Origin: Bacteroidales bacterium UBA1410 | Lineage (GTDB): Bacteria; Bacteroidota; Bacteroidia; Bacteroidales; Dysgonomonadaceae | DNA length: 64,000 nt | Direction of reading: 5' to 3' | NCBI GenBank assembly: GCA_002305015.1 | Contig: DBPW01000043.1 | Location: forward strand, 1 to 64,000 | In this document: piece by piece, positions 43,195 to 52,696 of the stretch | Layout of the letters: each line of letters begins with the position of its first letter | Numbering within the stretch: the first letter of the stretch is position 1 | Made by a program: the position numbers and the translations under genes | The notes under the pieces: model-generated | Databases searched by the model: none | Told to the model about the DNA's origin: nothing | The model's input: the letters and a program-made list of their open reading frames with translations, nothing else

Positions 43195-43230
43195 TAGATT
43201 GTGTAGTTATTTATCATAAAATCATCAAAA

Positions 43231-46200
43231 ATGAAACCATACGAAACCGCTGTCAAAAATCCTGTAGGAACGTCATTAATATTTATCGGGCTTGTTCTTA
43301 TTGGGCTTATTTTTTATTTTCAACTACCTATCGACTTGCTCCCTGATATCGAAATGAATGTTATTTCGGTAATGACGTATTATCCGGGAGCAGGAGCCGA
43401 TGATGTGGAAACAAACGTAACCCGCCCGTTGGAAGATATTCTTAACTCTACAGAAAATTTAAAACATATTATTTCGCGATCGCGAGACGGAGTATCCGTG
43501 ATCATACTTCAATTCGAATACGGAACCAATACCGACAATGCAATGAATGATGTGAGGGATAAATTGGAGTTGTCCTCGCAATTGCTCCCCGATGGCTCTA
43601 CCGATCCCATGCTCTTGAAATTCAGTGCAGATATGATGCCGGTGATGACCCTTTCGGCCACAGCCGAAGAAAGTACGGAGGCGATGTATAAAATATTGGA
43701 TGATCAGATCGTTAATCCGTTGAATCGAATACCGGGAGTGGGTACCGTTTCCATCGGGGGTGCACCTCAACGCGAAATTCAGGTAAATGTTACACCGCAA
43801 AAATTGGAAGCTTATCATCTCTCGCTAGAGCAAATTGCTCAAGTAATTGCAGCCGAAAACGTAAATATACCGGCAGGTAATTTCGATATCGGAACGCAAA
43901 CGTATATGTTGCGTCTGGAAGGAGAAATGGCCGAGAGCCGCGATTTGAATTTTCTTATCGTGGGTAATAATCGAGGAAAACCCATTTATCTTCGCGATGT
44001 AGCAACCGTAAACGATACGGTAAAAAGTCGTGTTCTCGAAAATTACACCAATGGCCGACGCAGCGCTTCTATCGTAGTGCAAAAACAAACGGGAGCAAAC
44101 TCGGTAGCCATTGCCAAAGCAGTGAAAGAACGGCTTCCGCAGTTACAGAAAAATCTTCCTCCCGATATTCAAATTGAAGTCGTGACGGATACTTCAGATT
44201 ATATCCGGGTTGCCATCAACAGTTTGTTGGAAACTATTTTGCTTGCCCTTATTATTGTTGGAGCAGTAGTATTGTTCTTTCTGGGAAGATGGAGGGCAAC
44301 GATCATTATCTTGACAACCATTCCGATATCGTTGATCGGGTCGTTTATTTACCTGTATATTACAGGCAACACCATTAATATTATATCGCTTTCGTCGCTA
44401 TCCATAGCCATCGGTATGGTGGTGGACGATGCCATAGTGGTATTGGAAAACATTACTACGCATCTCGAAAGGGGAAGTCGTCCACGACAAGCCGCCGTTT
44501 ACGGAACTGAAGAAGTTTCGTTGTCTATTGTGGCTTCTACCCTTACTATTGTGGCCGTATTCCTGCCCATGACTATGACCACCGGTTTGGCCGGTATCTT
44601 GTTTGAGCAATTGGGTTGGATGGTAACCATCATTATTTCGTTGTCGTTAATTATAGCCATGACGTTGACACCAATGATGAGTTCCTATATGTTGCGTGCC
44701 ACTAAAGATATGAATAAGAATAAATTCGATCTCTGGTACAGCCATAAAATCCTTCCTTTGCTTGACAATCTCGACAAGAATTATGCTAAGCTTGTCAATT
44801 GGGCAGCTCGCAAAAGATGGCGTACGGTAGGCATTATCGCAACTATTTTTATAGGCGGTGTTATCATATGTGCTCTCACCCTGAAAACGGAGTTTCTTCC
44901 CTCATCCGATAATAACCAAATCGGTATGACCATCGAAATGCCCACGGGTACGCGTGTGGAGATCGCTCGAGAAGAGGGTTTAAAAATACAGAAAATGCTT
45001 AGCGAGAAGTATCCCGAGATTCAGATTATTTCTTTTTCGGTGGGACAGGCCGATGAAGATAATTTGATTGCATCCATGATGGATAACGGAACCCATCTGA
45101 TGTCTTATACCCTTCGAATGGTTGATGCGGCAGATCGAAAAAGGACTATTTATGAAATTGCCGACGAAATTCGTAAGGATCTTTCTCAATACCCGGAATT
45201 GTATCGCTATCAGGTACAACCCGGGGGAGGAAGGATGTCGACGATGGGTGGAAGTTATGTGAATGTGGATATTTATGGTTACGACTTGGCTACTACCGAT
45301 CGCATTGCTGCCGATTTAAAAGCAAAACTTTCCGATATTAAAGGTTTGCGTGACGTGAGCATAACGCGTAAAGATTACCGTAGTGAATATCAGGTTGAAT
45401 TCGACCGAGAAAAATTGGCATTAAACGGCTTGACGATGAGTACTGCTGCCGGTGCCATCAGAAACCGAATAAACGGTCTTGTTATGACACAATATCGTGA
45501 AGAAGGAGACGAATACGACATTACGGTGCGCTTCGACGAAAAATATCGTCAATCTCTTGAAGATGTCGAAAACATTCTGATATATACTCCCACTGGAGAA
45601 GGCGTCAGGGTACGCGATTTAGGAACAGTAGTCGAACGTTCTTCGCTTCCGCAAATCGACCGAAAAGACCGTCAGCGTATTGTCACGGTTCAGGCCACTA
45701 TTTATCGCCGTGCATTGAACGAAGTAGTGCTCGATATTCAGCAAGCAATCAATACTACCCAAATTCCATCCGAAATCGGTGTGGAAATTACCGGTTCGCT
45801 TGAAGATCAGCAAGAGTCTTTTGGAGATCTCACCGTATTGCTTATCATCGCTGTGCTATTGGTATATATTGTAATGGCTTCACAGTTCGAATCGCTTACT
45901 TACCCGTTCATCATTATTTTGTCCGTACCTTTTGCTTTTATCGGGTCACTTCTGTTATTGACCATTACGGGCACACCGTTAGGCATTATGGCTTTTATCG
46001 GGCTCATCATGTTGGTTGGTATGGTTGTGAAGAACGGAATTGTGCTTATCGATTATATCAACTTGAACCGTGAACGAGGTATGTCCATTATCACGGCGGT
46101 GGTTCATGGTGGACGTTCGAGACTTCGTCCGGTATTGATGACGGCTTTAACCACTATTCTGGGTATGGTCCCGTTGGCTATCGGTACAGGGCAGGGTTCC

Positions 46201-46401
46201 GAAATATGGAAGTCGTTGGGTCTATCCATCGTGGGTGGTATGACCTTCTCCACCATTGTAACCCTTGTGCTTGTTCCGGCGCTGTATTCCATTTTCGGTA
46301 GTTATGGCGTGAACCGCAAACGCAGAATACATCGTCAAAAATTGATTGAAGCTACCGAAGAAAACAACAATGCGGCGGGCGATACGAATGCAACAATTTA
46401 A
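43231..46401 (+). CDS. RND-family inner membrane efflux transporter (operon 2)
   Basis: A 1056-residue HAE1-type RND transporter with 12 transmembrane helices. Unlike the pump of operon 1, it keeps the canonical proton-relay residues: helix 4 reads GMVVDDAIVVLENI, with both aspartates, and helix 10 reads GMVVKNGIVLID, with the lysine. The C-terminal ~35 residues after the last helix are basic, then Asn-rich. It likely exports toxic compounds; the substrate is unknown. Confidence 0.94.
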   Translation: MKPYETAVKNPVGTSLIFIGLVLIGLIFYFQLPIDLLPDIEMNVISVMTYYPGAGADDVETNVTRPLEDILNSTENLKHIISRSRDGVSVIILQFEYGTNTDNAMNDVRDKLELSSQLLPDGSTDPMLLKFSADMMPVMTLSATAEESTEAMYKILDDQIVNPLNRIPGVGTVSIGGAPQREIQVNVTPQKLEAYHLSLEQIAQVIAAENVNIPAGNFDIGTQTYMLRLEGEMAESRDLNFLIVGNNRGKPIYLRDVATVNDTVKSRVLENYTNGRRSASIVVQKQTGANSVAIAKAVKERLPQLQKNLPPDIQIEVVTDTSDYIRVAINSLLETILLALIIVGAVVLFFLGRWRATIIILTTIPISLIGSFIYLYITGNTINIISLSSLSIAIGMVVDDAIVVLENITTHLERGSRPRQAAVYGTEEVSLSIVASTLTIVAVFLPMTMTTGLAGILFEQLGWMVTIIISLSLIIAMTLTPMMSSYMLRATKDMNKNKFDLWYSHKILPLLDNLDKNYAKLVNWAARKRWRTVGIIATIFIGGVIICALTLKTEFLPSSDNNQIGMTIEMPTGTRVEIAREEGLKIQKMLSEKYPEIQIISFSVGQADEDNLIASMMDNGTHLMSYTLRMVDAADRKRTIYEIADEIRKDLSQYPELYRYQVQPGGGRMSTMGGSYVNVDIYGYDLATTDRIAADLKAKLSDIKGLRDVSITRKDYRSEYQVEFDREKLALNGLTMSTAAGAIRNRINGLVMTQYREEGDEYDITVRFDEKYRQSLEDVENILIYTPTGEGVRVRDLGTVVERSSLPQIDRKDRQRIVTVQATIYRRALNEVVLDIQQAINTTQIPSEIGVEITGSLEDQQESFGDLTVLLIIAVLLVYIVMASQFESLTYPFIIILSVPFAFIGSLLLLTITGTPLGIMAFIGLIMLVGMVVKNGIVLIDYINLNRERGMSIITAVVHGGRSRLRPVLMTALTTILGMVPLAIGTGQGSEIWKSLGLSIVGGMTFSTIVTLVLVPALYSIFGSYGVNRKRRIHRQKLIEATEENNNAAGDTNATI

Positions 46402-46415
46402 AAACAACAGAAATT

Positions 46416-46709
46416 ATGAAAGCAGTAATGATAATAATTGACCAAGCGCATTATAATGAGATCGTTGAGAATCTTTCAAGATTGAATATCCGCGGCTTCA
46501 CTTCGTGGAAGGAAGTGTTCGGAAGGGGAAGCAAGACGGGAGAACCGCATTACGGTACGCATGCTTGGCCATCGATCAACAATGCTATTTTAACGGTTGT
46601 TGAAGATAATCGCGTAGCTCCTTTATTGAAATATCTCAAAAGGTTGGATGCTGAAGCCGAAAATTTGGGATTACGTGCATTTGTGTGGAATATTGAAGAA
46701 ATGATTTGA
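46416..46709 (+). CDS. PII-like protein at the end of efflux operon 2
   Basis: A 97-residue PII-like protein, homologous in plan to the one at 33679. It has a first beta-alpha unit (MKAVMIIIDQAHYNEIVENL), a loop (GRGSKTGEPHYGTHAWP) and a second unit. The two share an EP-(x)2-5-T-(x)-WP-(x)2-N pattern between the halves. It is 14 bp after the pump gene and is the last gene before a strong terminator, so it belongs to the operon. Confidence 0.75.
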   Translation: MKAVMIIIDQAHYNEIVENLSRLNIRGFTSWKEVFGRGSKTGEPHYGTHAWPSINNAILTVVEDNRVAPLLKYLKRLDAEAENLGLRAFVWNIEEMI

Positions 46710-46739
46710 GCATCTTTCCATTTTTCAATAATTCGGTTG

Positions 46740-46776
46740 ACAAGCCGGACATCCTGTCCGGCTTGTTAGTTTTTCC
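46740..46776 (+). terminator. Terminator of efflux operon 2
   Basis: A perfect 12-bp stem (ACAAGCCGGACA with TGTCCGGCTTGT) around the loop TCC, followed by TAGTTTTT. Confidence 0.9.
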
Positions 46777-46942
46777 TCCTTTCGTTTTATGTTTTCCTTT
46801 TTTCTTGCTACTTTTGTTATTCTTGTTTTTCCTTTTTTAATATTCGGCAAATTCAGGCTCTTTTCCTATTTTATTCGTTTTCCGGTTGTTTACATTATAT
46901 TTACGGAATGAAATGCATTTTCCGAATTATTTTTTAAGAAAT

Positions 46943-47533
46943 ATGATCGATTATATCCGAGGTGAAATTGTTGAGCTTACTCCTGCTTCTGTTACGTTGG
47001 AATGCAATGGTGTTGGATATCAAGCAAATATCTCACTGAACACGTATACTGCGCTCAACGGCCGAAAATCGGCAAAAGTGCATATTTATGAATCCATTCG
47101 CGACGATGCTTATGTGCTTTATGGTTTTGCAGAGCGACATGAGCGCAATATTTTTTTACTTCTCATTAGCGTTTCGGGCGTTGGACCCGCCACAGCTCGC
47201 GTCATGCTTTCGTCTCTTAATTCCAAAGAATTGGAAGCAGCAATTGCTACTGAAAATGTAACCTTGCTTCAATCGGTGAAAGGCATTGGTGCCAAAACGG
47301 CACAGCGTATCATTGTCGATTTAAAGGACAAAATTAAAACGACGGAAGAGGCCGATATAGTTTCAATATCAAGGATACCGACCCTGTCGGCTGTGGCAGG
47401 AGAAGCCGTATCGGCGTTGGTTATGCTCGGGTTTTCACAAAACAATTCCCAAAAAATTGTCGCAAAGATTGTCAAGGAGTCGCCTGCTTTATCGGTTGAA
47501 GCCGTCATCAAGGAAGCATTGAAAAGGTTGTAA
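46943..47533 (+). CDS. ruvA: Holliday junction DNA helicase subunit RuvA
   Basis: RuvA binds the four-way Holliday junction and loads RuvB. The 196 residues contain the OB-fold N-terminus (MIDYIRGEIVEL), two helix-hairpin-helix motifs (LLISVSGVGPATARVML and LQSVKGIGAKTAQRIIV) and a C-terminal UBA-like domain (about 150-196). The ATG at 46943 is the standard start; the frame opens earlier at 46886 with residues outside the family. ruvB is not in the window. Confidence 0.96.
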   Translation: MIDYIRGEIVELTPASVTLECNGVGYQANISLNTYTALNGRKSAKVHIYESIRDDAYVLYGFAERHERNIFLLLISVSGVGPATARVMLSSLNSKELEAAIATENVTLLQSVKGIGAKTAQRIIVDLKDKIKTTEEADIVSISRIPTLSAVAGEAVSALVMLGFSQNNSQKIVAKIVKESPALSVEAVIKEALKRL

Positions 47534-47713
47534 TGCGGGTTTCTATTGATTTTATTGTAGACAAACCCATTTTCGCAAACGGGCGGATATCGCGAATCAA
47601 AAGTTTCTATTGAATTTGTGGTAGATCCAAACCGAGATGAAAAAATCGCTAATGTAAGGATAAACGTATAAAAAAATTGATTACTTTTACACGAAATAAA
47701 AGGGATATTCAGG

Positions 47714-48616
47714 ATGAAAGTTTTCTATTATTACCTCATGGTTTTAGCGGGTATTTTTTTCGGCAGTTGTTTGATACAGGCTCAAAATGTTGCTACAGAA
47801 AAAGATACCGTTAAAGTGGAATCTTCGGGTGAAACACCCCTACTAATATTCGATTCCATGAGGATGATGGGTAATATGCCGTTGTCACCCATGCAGATAC
47901 CGGCAAGCACATTGAATCCGTGGATATCGTTCAACATCGATCGGATTCATCCGCCGCTCTCTGCTGTTTTTCAACCCCCCGCTTCTTCACCCATGAGTTT
48001 TTTCGGCTGGAGTTCTGAGTTCCGATATTCACGAAATACTCTTGCTGGAGTTCTTTTCACCCTTACTCCACGTTGGAGTTTGTCATCTTCAACGGCTTTG
48101 GGATTAACCGATGCACCGTTAACCGAGGGTAAGCAAAATTTCTATTGGGTCAATGTTGGAGCCATGTATAGTTTAAATCCAACTACCACATTTTCATCTA
48201 ATCTTTATTACCATTCCAATTATGAATTCGTACCTTTTTGGAATGTATTATTTGGCATGAATTATTCTCCCGACAAAAGTTTTCTCATCGAGAGCGGAAT
48301 CAATTATACGACTGCGTCGAAAAATACGATCGGAATCAACCAATCGTCCGTTATATTTAACGTCCATAGCCGTTTTATGTTTGACGAAGGACTCTATGTG
48401 AATCTTTTCGGAGGCGCTCCTCTTTATTGGAATGAGCAAGCACGCAACAAGCCCATGCCCATGATGCCTCAGCCGTATGTAGGGGTAACTTCAGAATACT
48501 GGTTGATGCCTAAATCGGCAATTGAAGCCGGTGTGGTTTGGTATCGGAGTGTGTTTTCCAAAAACCTGATTCCCAGGCCGGTTATCAGTATTCGGATTGA
48601 TACCTCTATTAAGTAA
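47714..48616 (+). CDS. Exported protein of unknown function, probable beta-barrel
   Basis: A 300-residue protein with a signal peptide (cleaved after LIQAQ, about residue 23). A Pro/Met-rich stretch (MRMMGNMPLSPMQIPAS, 52-68) precedes alternating hydrophobic strands with Tyr/Trp/Phe at their ends from about residue 95 onward, ending in SIRIDTSIK. This is the look of an outer-membrane beta-barrel. I do not recognise a family. Confidence 0.7.
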   Translation: MKVFYYYLMVLAGIFFGSCLIQAQNVATEKDTVKVESSGETPLLIFDSMRMMGNMPLSPMQIPASTLNPWISFNIDRIHPPLSAVFQPPASSPMSFFGWSSEFRYSRNTLAGVLFTLTPRWSLSSSTALGLTDAPLTEGKQNFYWVNVGAMYSLNPTTTFSSNLYYHSNYEFVPFWNVLFGMNYSPDKSFLIESGINYTTASKNTIGINQSSVIFNVHSRFMFDEGLYVNLFGGAPLYWNEQARNKPMPMMPQPYVGVTSEYWLMPKSAIEAGVVWYRSVFSKNLIPRPVISIRIDTSIK

Positions 48617-48685
48617 GTTATATAAATTAATAAAACTTAACCATATCTTTTTTTGTAACATTTTCGTAATATCAAATTAATCGGT

Positions 48686-48693
48686 TACATTTG
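48686..48693 (+). promoter_or_regulatory. -7 promoter element ahead of the CDP-alcohol phosphotransferase
   Basis: TACATTTG in the 266-bp gap between the exported protein and the next gene. It implies a leader of ~180 nt, which holds only very short frames, for example 23 codons at 48733-48801. Confidence 0.5.
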
Positions 48694-48882
48694 CACTTCA
48701 TGCAATCCGGAATAAGTGGTTTTCTTTAAGGAATGGAACAAGTAAGTTTGAGTTTAATTTTTTCTAACGACGCCAACAGTTATACGAACGAGATCCTGTA
48801 GCAGTGTGGCATGTGTCGAAAGTTTTTGTTTTAGGAATATCGTTATTAGGAACGGTAAAGAAAAAGTTTAAATGTCAGGGAA

Positions 48883-49608
48883 ATGAAAGAGGATAATGAA
48901 AATATGGCGAAAACGCTGAAGCTGATTGCCAAAGATCGGGAACGAACCAATATTTTACGTGAGGTAGAACAAAAAACCATTGCCTACTTAGTCCAACGAG
49001 TGCCATCGTGGATAAGTTCCGACGGATTAACGGCTATTGGTTTCTTCGGCAACATTATGGTTGCCTGTAGTTTTATATTGGGAGCTTTTGTGAGCCGATA
49101 TTGGCTATTACTTTCGTTGGCCGGATTCCTTATTAATTGGTTTGGCGATTCGTTAGACGGGAGGTTGGCATATTATCGAAATAAACCTCGTAAATGGTAT
49201 GGTTTTTCCTTGGATATCACTGTTGATTGGATTGGCACTATCCTTATCGGGTTAGGATATATGATTTATGCTCAGGGACATTGGAAATATGTGGGTTTCC
49301 TTTTCGTGGTGATGTATGGTTGGGAGATGATTACGGCTCAACTTCGTTACAAAGTCGGAGGTCAATATTCCATTGATTCAGGTATTTTTGGTCCTACTGA
49401 AGTTCGATTGTTGTTGGCAACCATTATTACTTTGGAGGTATTTATTCCCGGCTCCATTAATTATCTAGCAGGTGCAGCTTGTGTATTTCTACTTATTTCT
49501 AACCTTACAGAATGTCGCAAATTGCTTCAACTCGCCAATCAACGCGATGCTGAAGAGCGTATAGCAAAAGAAAAAGAATTGCAAAGCAGAAAAAAAGAAA
49601 ATGCTTAA
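48883..49608 (+). CDS. CDP-alcohol phosphatidyltransferase family protein
   Basis: A 241-residue multi-spanning membrane enzyme that would join a CDP-activated lipid to an alcohol (or the reverse). The family motif D-xx-DG-xx-AR-...-G-xxx-D-xxx-D is read here as D89-xx-D92-G93-xx-A96-Y97, then G107, D111 and D115. All catalytic aspartates are present but the usual Arg after Ala is Tyr. About six hydrophobic helices follow or flank it, and both ends are highly charged. It overlaps the GtrA-like gene by 8 bp. The product is unknown. Confidence 0.8.
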   Translation: MKEDNENMAKTLKLIAKDRERTNILREVEQKTIAYLVQRVPSWISSDGLTAIGFFGNIMVACSFILGAFVSRYWLLLSLAGFLINWFGDSLDGRLAYYRNKPRKWYGFSLDITVDWIGTILIGLGYMIYAQGHWKYVGFLFVVMYGWEMITAQLRYKVGGQYSIDSGIFGPTEVRLLLATIITLEVFIPGSINYLAGAACVFLLISNLTECRKLLQLANQRDAEERIAKEKELQSRKKENA

Positions 49609-50083
49609 GCACATTATCGTTTTCACTAAGGCTCAATTTTCCGCGTTAATCGGGGGAATCGTGGACTATGGAATAATGATCTTCGTTGTTGAGGTGTTTC
49701 ATATCCACTATACATTGGGTATTGTTATTGGAGGAATTGTGGGGGCGTTGATTAATTTTACGCTCAACAAGCAATGGACTTTCAATTCCGAAGGTGGGGT
49801 GTATCACAATTCGTTGTTCAAGCAGTTGTTGAAATTTTCGATTACCGTGATCAATAGTATTGTGCTGAAATCTTCAGGAACTTATTTCCTGTCTACTTTT
49901 TTTTCTATCGATTACAAGATTACCCGTATCATGGTCGACATCGTAGTTTCCACCTGTTTTAATTTCACGCTGCAAAAAGAATGGGTTTTTAAGAAAGTTC
50001 AAAAGGATAAAAGTGTTTCCTCAGAACAAAGTTTTCAACCTGATCCCCTAAATGCATTTATTCGCCAAGACAAAGCAGGTTAA
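49601..50083 (+). CDS. GtrA-family membrane protein
   Basis: A 160-residue protein with four transmembrane helices (about 10-30, 35-55, 75-95 and 100-125) and the family pattern FSALIGGIVDYGIMIF, then GGIVGALINFTLNKQWTF near the second helix and a matching NFTLQKEWVFK at the end. GtrA proteins flip polyprenyl-linked sugars or take part in cell-surface sugar modification. Overlap with the preceding gene suggests a two-gene unit that modifies envelope lipids or polysaccharide (inference). Confidence 0.88.
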   Translation: MLKHIIVFTKAQFSALIGGIVDYGIMIFVVEVFHIHYTLGIVIGGIVGALINFTLNKQWTFNSEGGVYHNSLFKQLLKFSITVINSIVLKSSGTYFLSTFFSIDYKITRIMVDIVVSTCFNFTLQKEWVFKKVQKDKSVSSEQSFQPDPLNAFIRQDKAG

Positions 50084-50146
50084 GAGAAAATCCGAAAACG
50101 ATTTTTTATCTTAATAAATATAAAAATCAAGCTAGAAAAAAACGTT

Positions 50147-50193
50147 CGTCGTGTAAATATTAATAAACAATATTATACGACGTTAATTTTTTT
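50147..50193 (+). terminator. Terminator after the GtrA gene
   Basis: CGTCGT(G)TAAATATT pairs with AATATTATACGACG around a short loop, followed by TTAATTTTTTT. It separates the GtrA gene from the two-component system. Confidence 0.7.
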
Positions 50194-50275
50194 AATTTTA
50201 AGATGAAATGTTAAACAAAAAAGTCGTTTATTTGTTAAATAGAAAAGAAAAAGACGATCTTTAAAATAGGAATGT

Positions 50276-51835
50276 ATGAAAAAATCAACCATGTGGTTAC
50301 TTGCCGTGGTGATGTTTGTTGCTTTTTTTGCACTGCTTTTCTTACAGGTTCACTATATGAAAATAACGATCAGTGCAAGAAATGCACAGTTTGACGAAGC
50401 AGTAAGAAAGAGTTTGAATAATGTAGTGAAACAGCTTGAAATCGATCAGACTTACCGTTATTTGGAGGAAGATATGATTGAGTCGGAAAACCGATATTAT
50501 CAATATAGGCAACCTCAATACGGTGGTTCGGGTACAATGGGCAAGTCGTCGGAATCAACGATTGGTGCACCTTCCGAAAGCGGTTCGAATCTGGAGCAAG
50601 GTATCTCGGGTAGCAACACTCCGATGGATCAATCAACGGGGGTCTTTATTTCTCCTCATCATGGTGCCGGTTCTATTCCGAAAACCTCATACGAAATGCA
50701 GCAATCGCTATCGAAACGTTATTTACACGAACAGGCGCTCTTGGATGAGGTGATTCTTAAAATCATGTATCGTGCAAGCGAAGAACCTATTGAAAAACGT
50801 ATCGATTTCAGACAATTAGATGCATATATTCGTTCGGAATTGTTGTCAAACGGCATGAATGTGCCTTACAGCTTTCAGGTAATCGATTATAACAACAGGG
50901 TGGTGTATGCATCTCCGGGATTCAATCCCAAAGACGAAAAGGCTATTTATACGCAGACTCTTTTTCCAAACGATCCACCGGCAAAATTGAATACGTTGAG
51001 GGTGTATTTTCCATCGAAGAAGGATTATATATCGGCCGAAATGAAGTTTTTTGTTCCGTCGCTGCTATTTACGTTTCTTCTGCTGATTACCTTTATATAC
51101 ACCATCGTGACCTTGTTTAGGCAAAAGCGTTTGTCTGAAATGAAAAATGATTTTATCAACAATATGACACATGAGTTGAAAACCCCTGTATCAACCATTT
51201 CGCTGGCTGCTCAAATGTTGAAAGACCCCTCTATCACCAAATCGCCTGAGGTTTTTAAACACGTAACCGGTGTAATAAACGATGAGACCAAGCGATTGAG
51301 TTTTCTGGTGGAAAAGGTGCTTCAAATGTCGCTTTTCGACAAACAGCATACCACGCTGAAGATGAAAGAAGTGGATGTCAACGATTTAGTTGTGAATGTG
51401 GCAAATACTCATGTGCTGAAAGTGGAAAAATTTGGAGGTAGCCTCGATATTGATTTGCAGGCCGAAGATTCGCTTGTGATGGCCGACGAAATGCATCTTA
51501 CCAATGTGCTTTTCAATCTGCTTGATAATGCGGTGAAATATCGACGTGAAGATATACCTCTCAAATTGATGATACGAACGTGGAATGAAGGGAATAAACT
51601 CTTAATTTCCATCGAAGATAATGGGATCGGTATAAAAAAAGAATACTTGAAAAAGATATTTGACCGTTTTTATCGCGTACCCACAGGCAATCTTCACGAT
51701 GTAAAAGGTTTTGGCCTTGGCCTGGCGTATGTTCATAAAATTGTTACCGATCATAAAGGAACCATACGTGTCGAAAGCGAAGTCGGCAAAGGCACTAAAT
51801 TTATAATTAGTTTACCCGTAATAACAAGAAAATGA
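50276..51835 (+). CDS. rprX: Sensor histidine kinase (RprX-like)
   Basis: A 519-residue membrane histidine kinase. The first transmembrane helix is at 5-25, followed by a periplasmic domain with a Ser/Gly-rich low-complexity stretch (about 78-140) and a compact part. A second helix is at about 262-282. The HisKA phospho-acceptor is His299 in NMTHELKTP. The ATPase domain has N, G1 (DNGIGI) and G2 (GFGLGL) boxes. The response regulator gene follows after 1 bp. By order and sequence this is the RprX/RprY system of Bacteroides, whose signal is not settled. Confidence 0.88.
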   Translation: MKKSTMWLLAVVMFVAFFALLFLQVHYMKITISARNAQFDEAVRKSLNNVVKQLEIDQTYRYLEEDMIESENRYYQYRQPQYGGSGTMGKSSESTIGAPSESGSNLEQGISGSNTPMDQSTGVFISPHHGAGSIPKTSYEMQQSLSKRYLHEQALLDEVILKIMYRASEEPIEKRIDFRQLDAYIRSELLSNGMNVPYSFQVIDYNNRVVYASPGFNPKDEKAIYTQTLFPNDPPAKLNTLRVYFPSKKDYISAEMKFFVPSLLFTFLLLITFIYTIVTLFRQKRLSEMKNDFINNMTHELKTPVSTISLAAQMLKDPSITKSPEVFKHVTGVINDETKRLSFLVEKVLQMSLFDKQHTTLKMKEVDVNDLVVNVANTHVLKVEKFGGSLDIDLQAEDSLVMADEMHLTNVLFNLLDNAVKYRREDIPLKLMIRTWNEGNKLLISIEDNGIGIKKEYLKKIFDRFYRVPTGNLHDVKGFGLGLAYVHKIVTDHKGTIRVESEVGKGTKFIISLPVITRK

Positions 51836-51836
51836 T

Positions 51837-52562
51837 ATGGAAGAGAAATTAAAAATTTTTTTATGCGAAGATGATGAAAATCTTGGCATGTTGCTTAGAG
51901 AATATCTCCAGGCAAAAGGATATGAAACTGATCTTTTCCCGGATGGGGAAGCCGGTTTCAAAGGATTTGTGAAAACAAAATACGATTTGTGTATTGTGGA
52001 TATCATGATGCCCAAGAAAGACGGTATCACCCTCGTTAAAGAAATCCGATCTATCAATAGTGAAATTCCCGTTATCTTTTTAACGGCGAAAAATATGAAA
52101 GAGGATGTGGTAGAGGGATTTAAAGTAGGGGCAGATGATTACATTACCAAACCGTTCAGTATGGAAGAACTGGTACTTCGTATCGAAGCCATCATCCGTC
52201 GAGTAAGAGGCAAAAAAGCCAAAGAACAGCAAGTGTATAAATTCGGCAACATGGTTTTCGATACGCAGAAGCAATTGCTTACCATTGGCGATCAGCAGAC
52301 CAAGTTGACAACCAAGGAATCGGAATTGCTGGCACTGCTTTGCGCTCATGCCAACGATATTTTGGAACGCAACCATGCGCTGAAGCAAATTTGGGAAGAA
52401 GATACTTACTTCAATGCCCGAAGCATGGATGTGTATATTACCAAGTTGCGCAAACTGCTGAAAGCAGATCCGAATATCGAGATAATCAATATTCACGGTA
52501 AAGGATACAAGCTTATTGTTCCTACCGAAGAAGGAAGCAGTGAAATGCAAGTTCAACAGTAA
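51837..52562 (+). CDS. rprY: OmpR-family response regulator (RprY-like)
   Basis: A 241-residue response regulator. The receiver domain (1-120) carries the acidic Glu-Asp-Asp (11-13), phospho-acceptor Asp55 and Lys105. The winged-helix DNA-binding domain follows (about 130-232) with LTTKESELLALLCAH and the recognition part VYITKLRKLLKADPN. It fits RprY of Bacteroides, which is involved in stress and metabolic regulation. It ends in a convergent terminator shared with the sirtuin gene. Confidence 0.9.
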   Translation: MEEKLKIFLCEDDENLGMLLREYLQAKGYETDLFPDGEAGFKGFVKTKYDLCIVDIMMPKKDGITLVKEIRSINSEIPVIFLTAKNMKEDVVEGFKVGADDYITKPFSMEELVLRIEAIIRRVRGKKAKEQQVYKFGNMVFDTQKQLLTIGDQQTKLTTKESELLALLCAHANDILERNHALKQIWEEDTYFNARSMDVYITKLRKLLKADPNIEIINIHGKGYKLIVPTEEGSSEMQVQQ

Positions 52563-52586
52563 TATAACAGATTTTTTGAAACGAAA

Positions 52587-52622
52587 AAGAGGGTGTATCA
52601 CTATGTGATTTCACCCTCTTTC
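52587..52622. terminator. Bidirectional terminator between rprY and the sirtuin gene
   Basis: AAGAGGGTG pairs with CACCCTCTT (52587-52595 / 52612-52620), with an inner stem ATCAC/GTGAT. A-runs and T-runs flank it. Confidence 0.75.
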
Positions 52623-52696
52623 AGTGTTTCTACCCGGAAGAATTATTTCAACTTTTTAATTTTCAGCGGCTTATTTTTTGTTCTGATACCGTGTTT

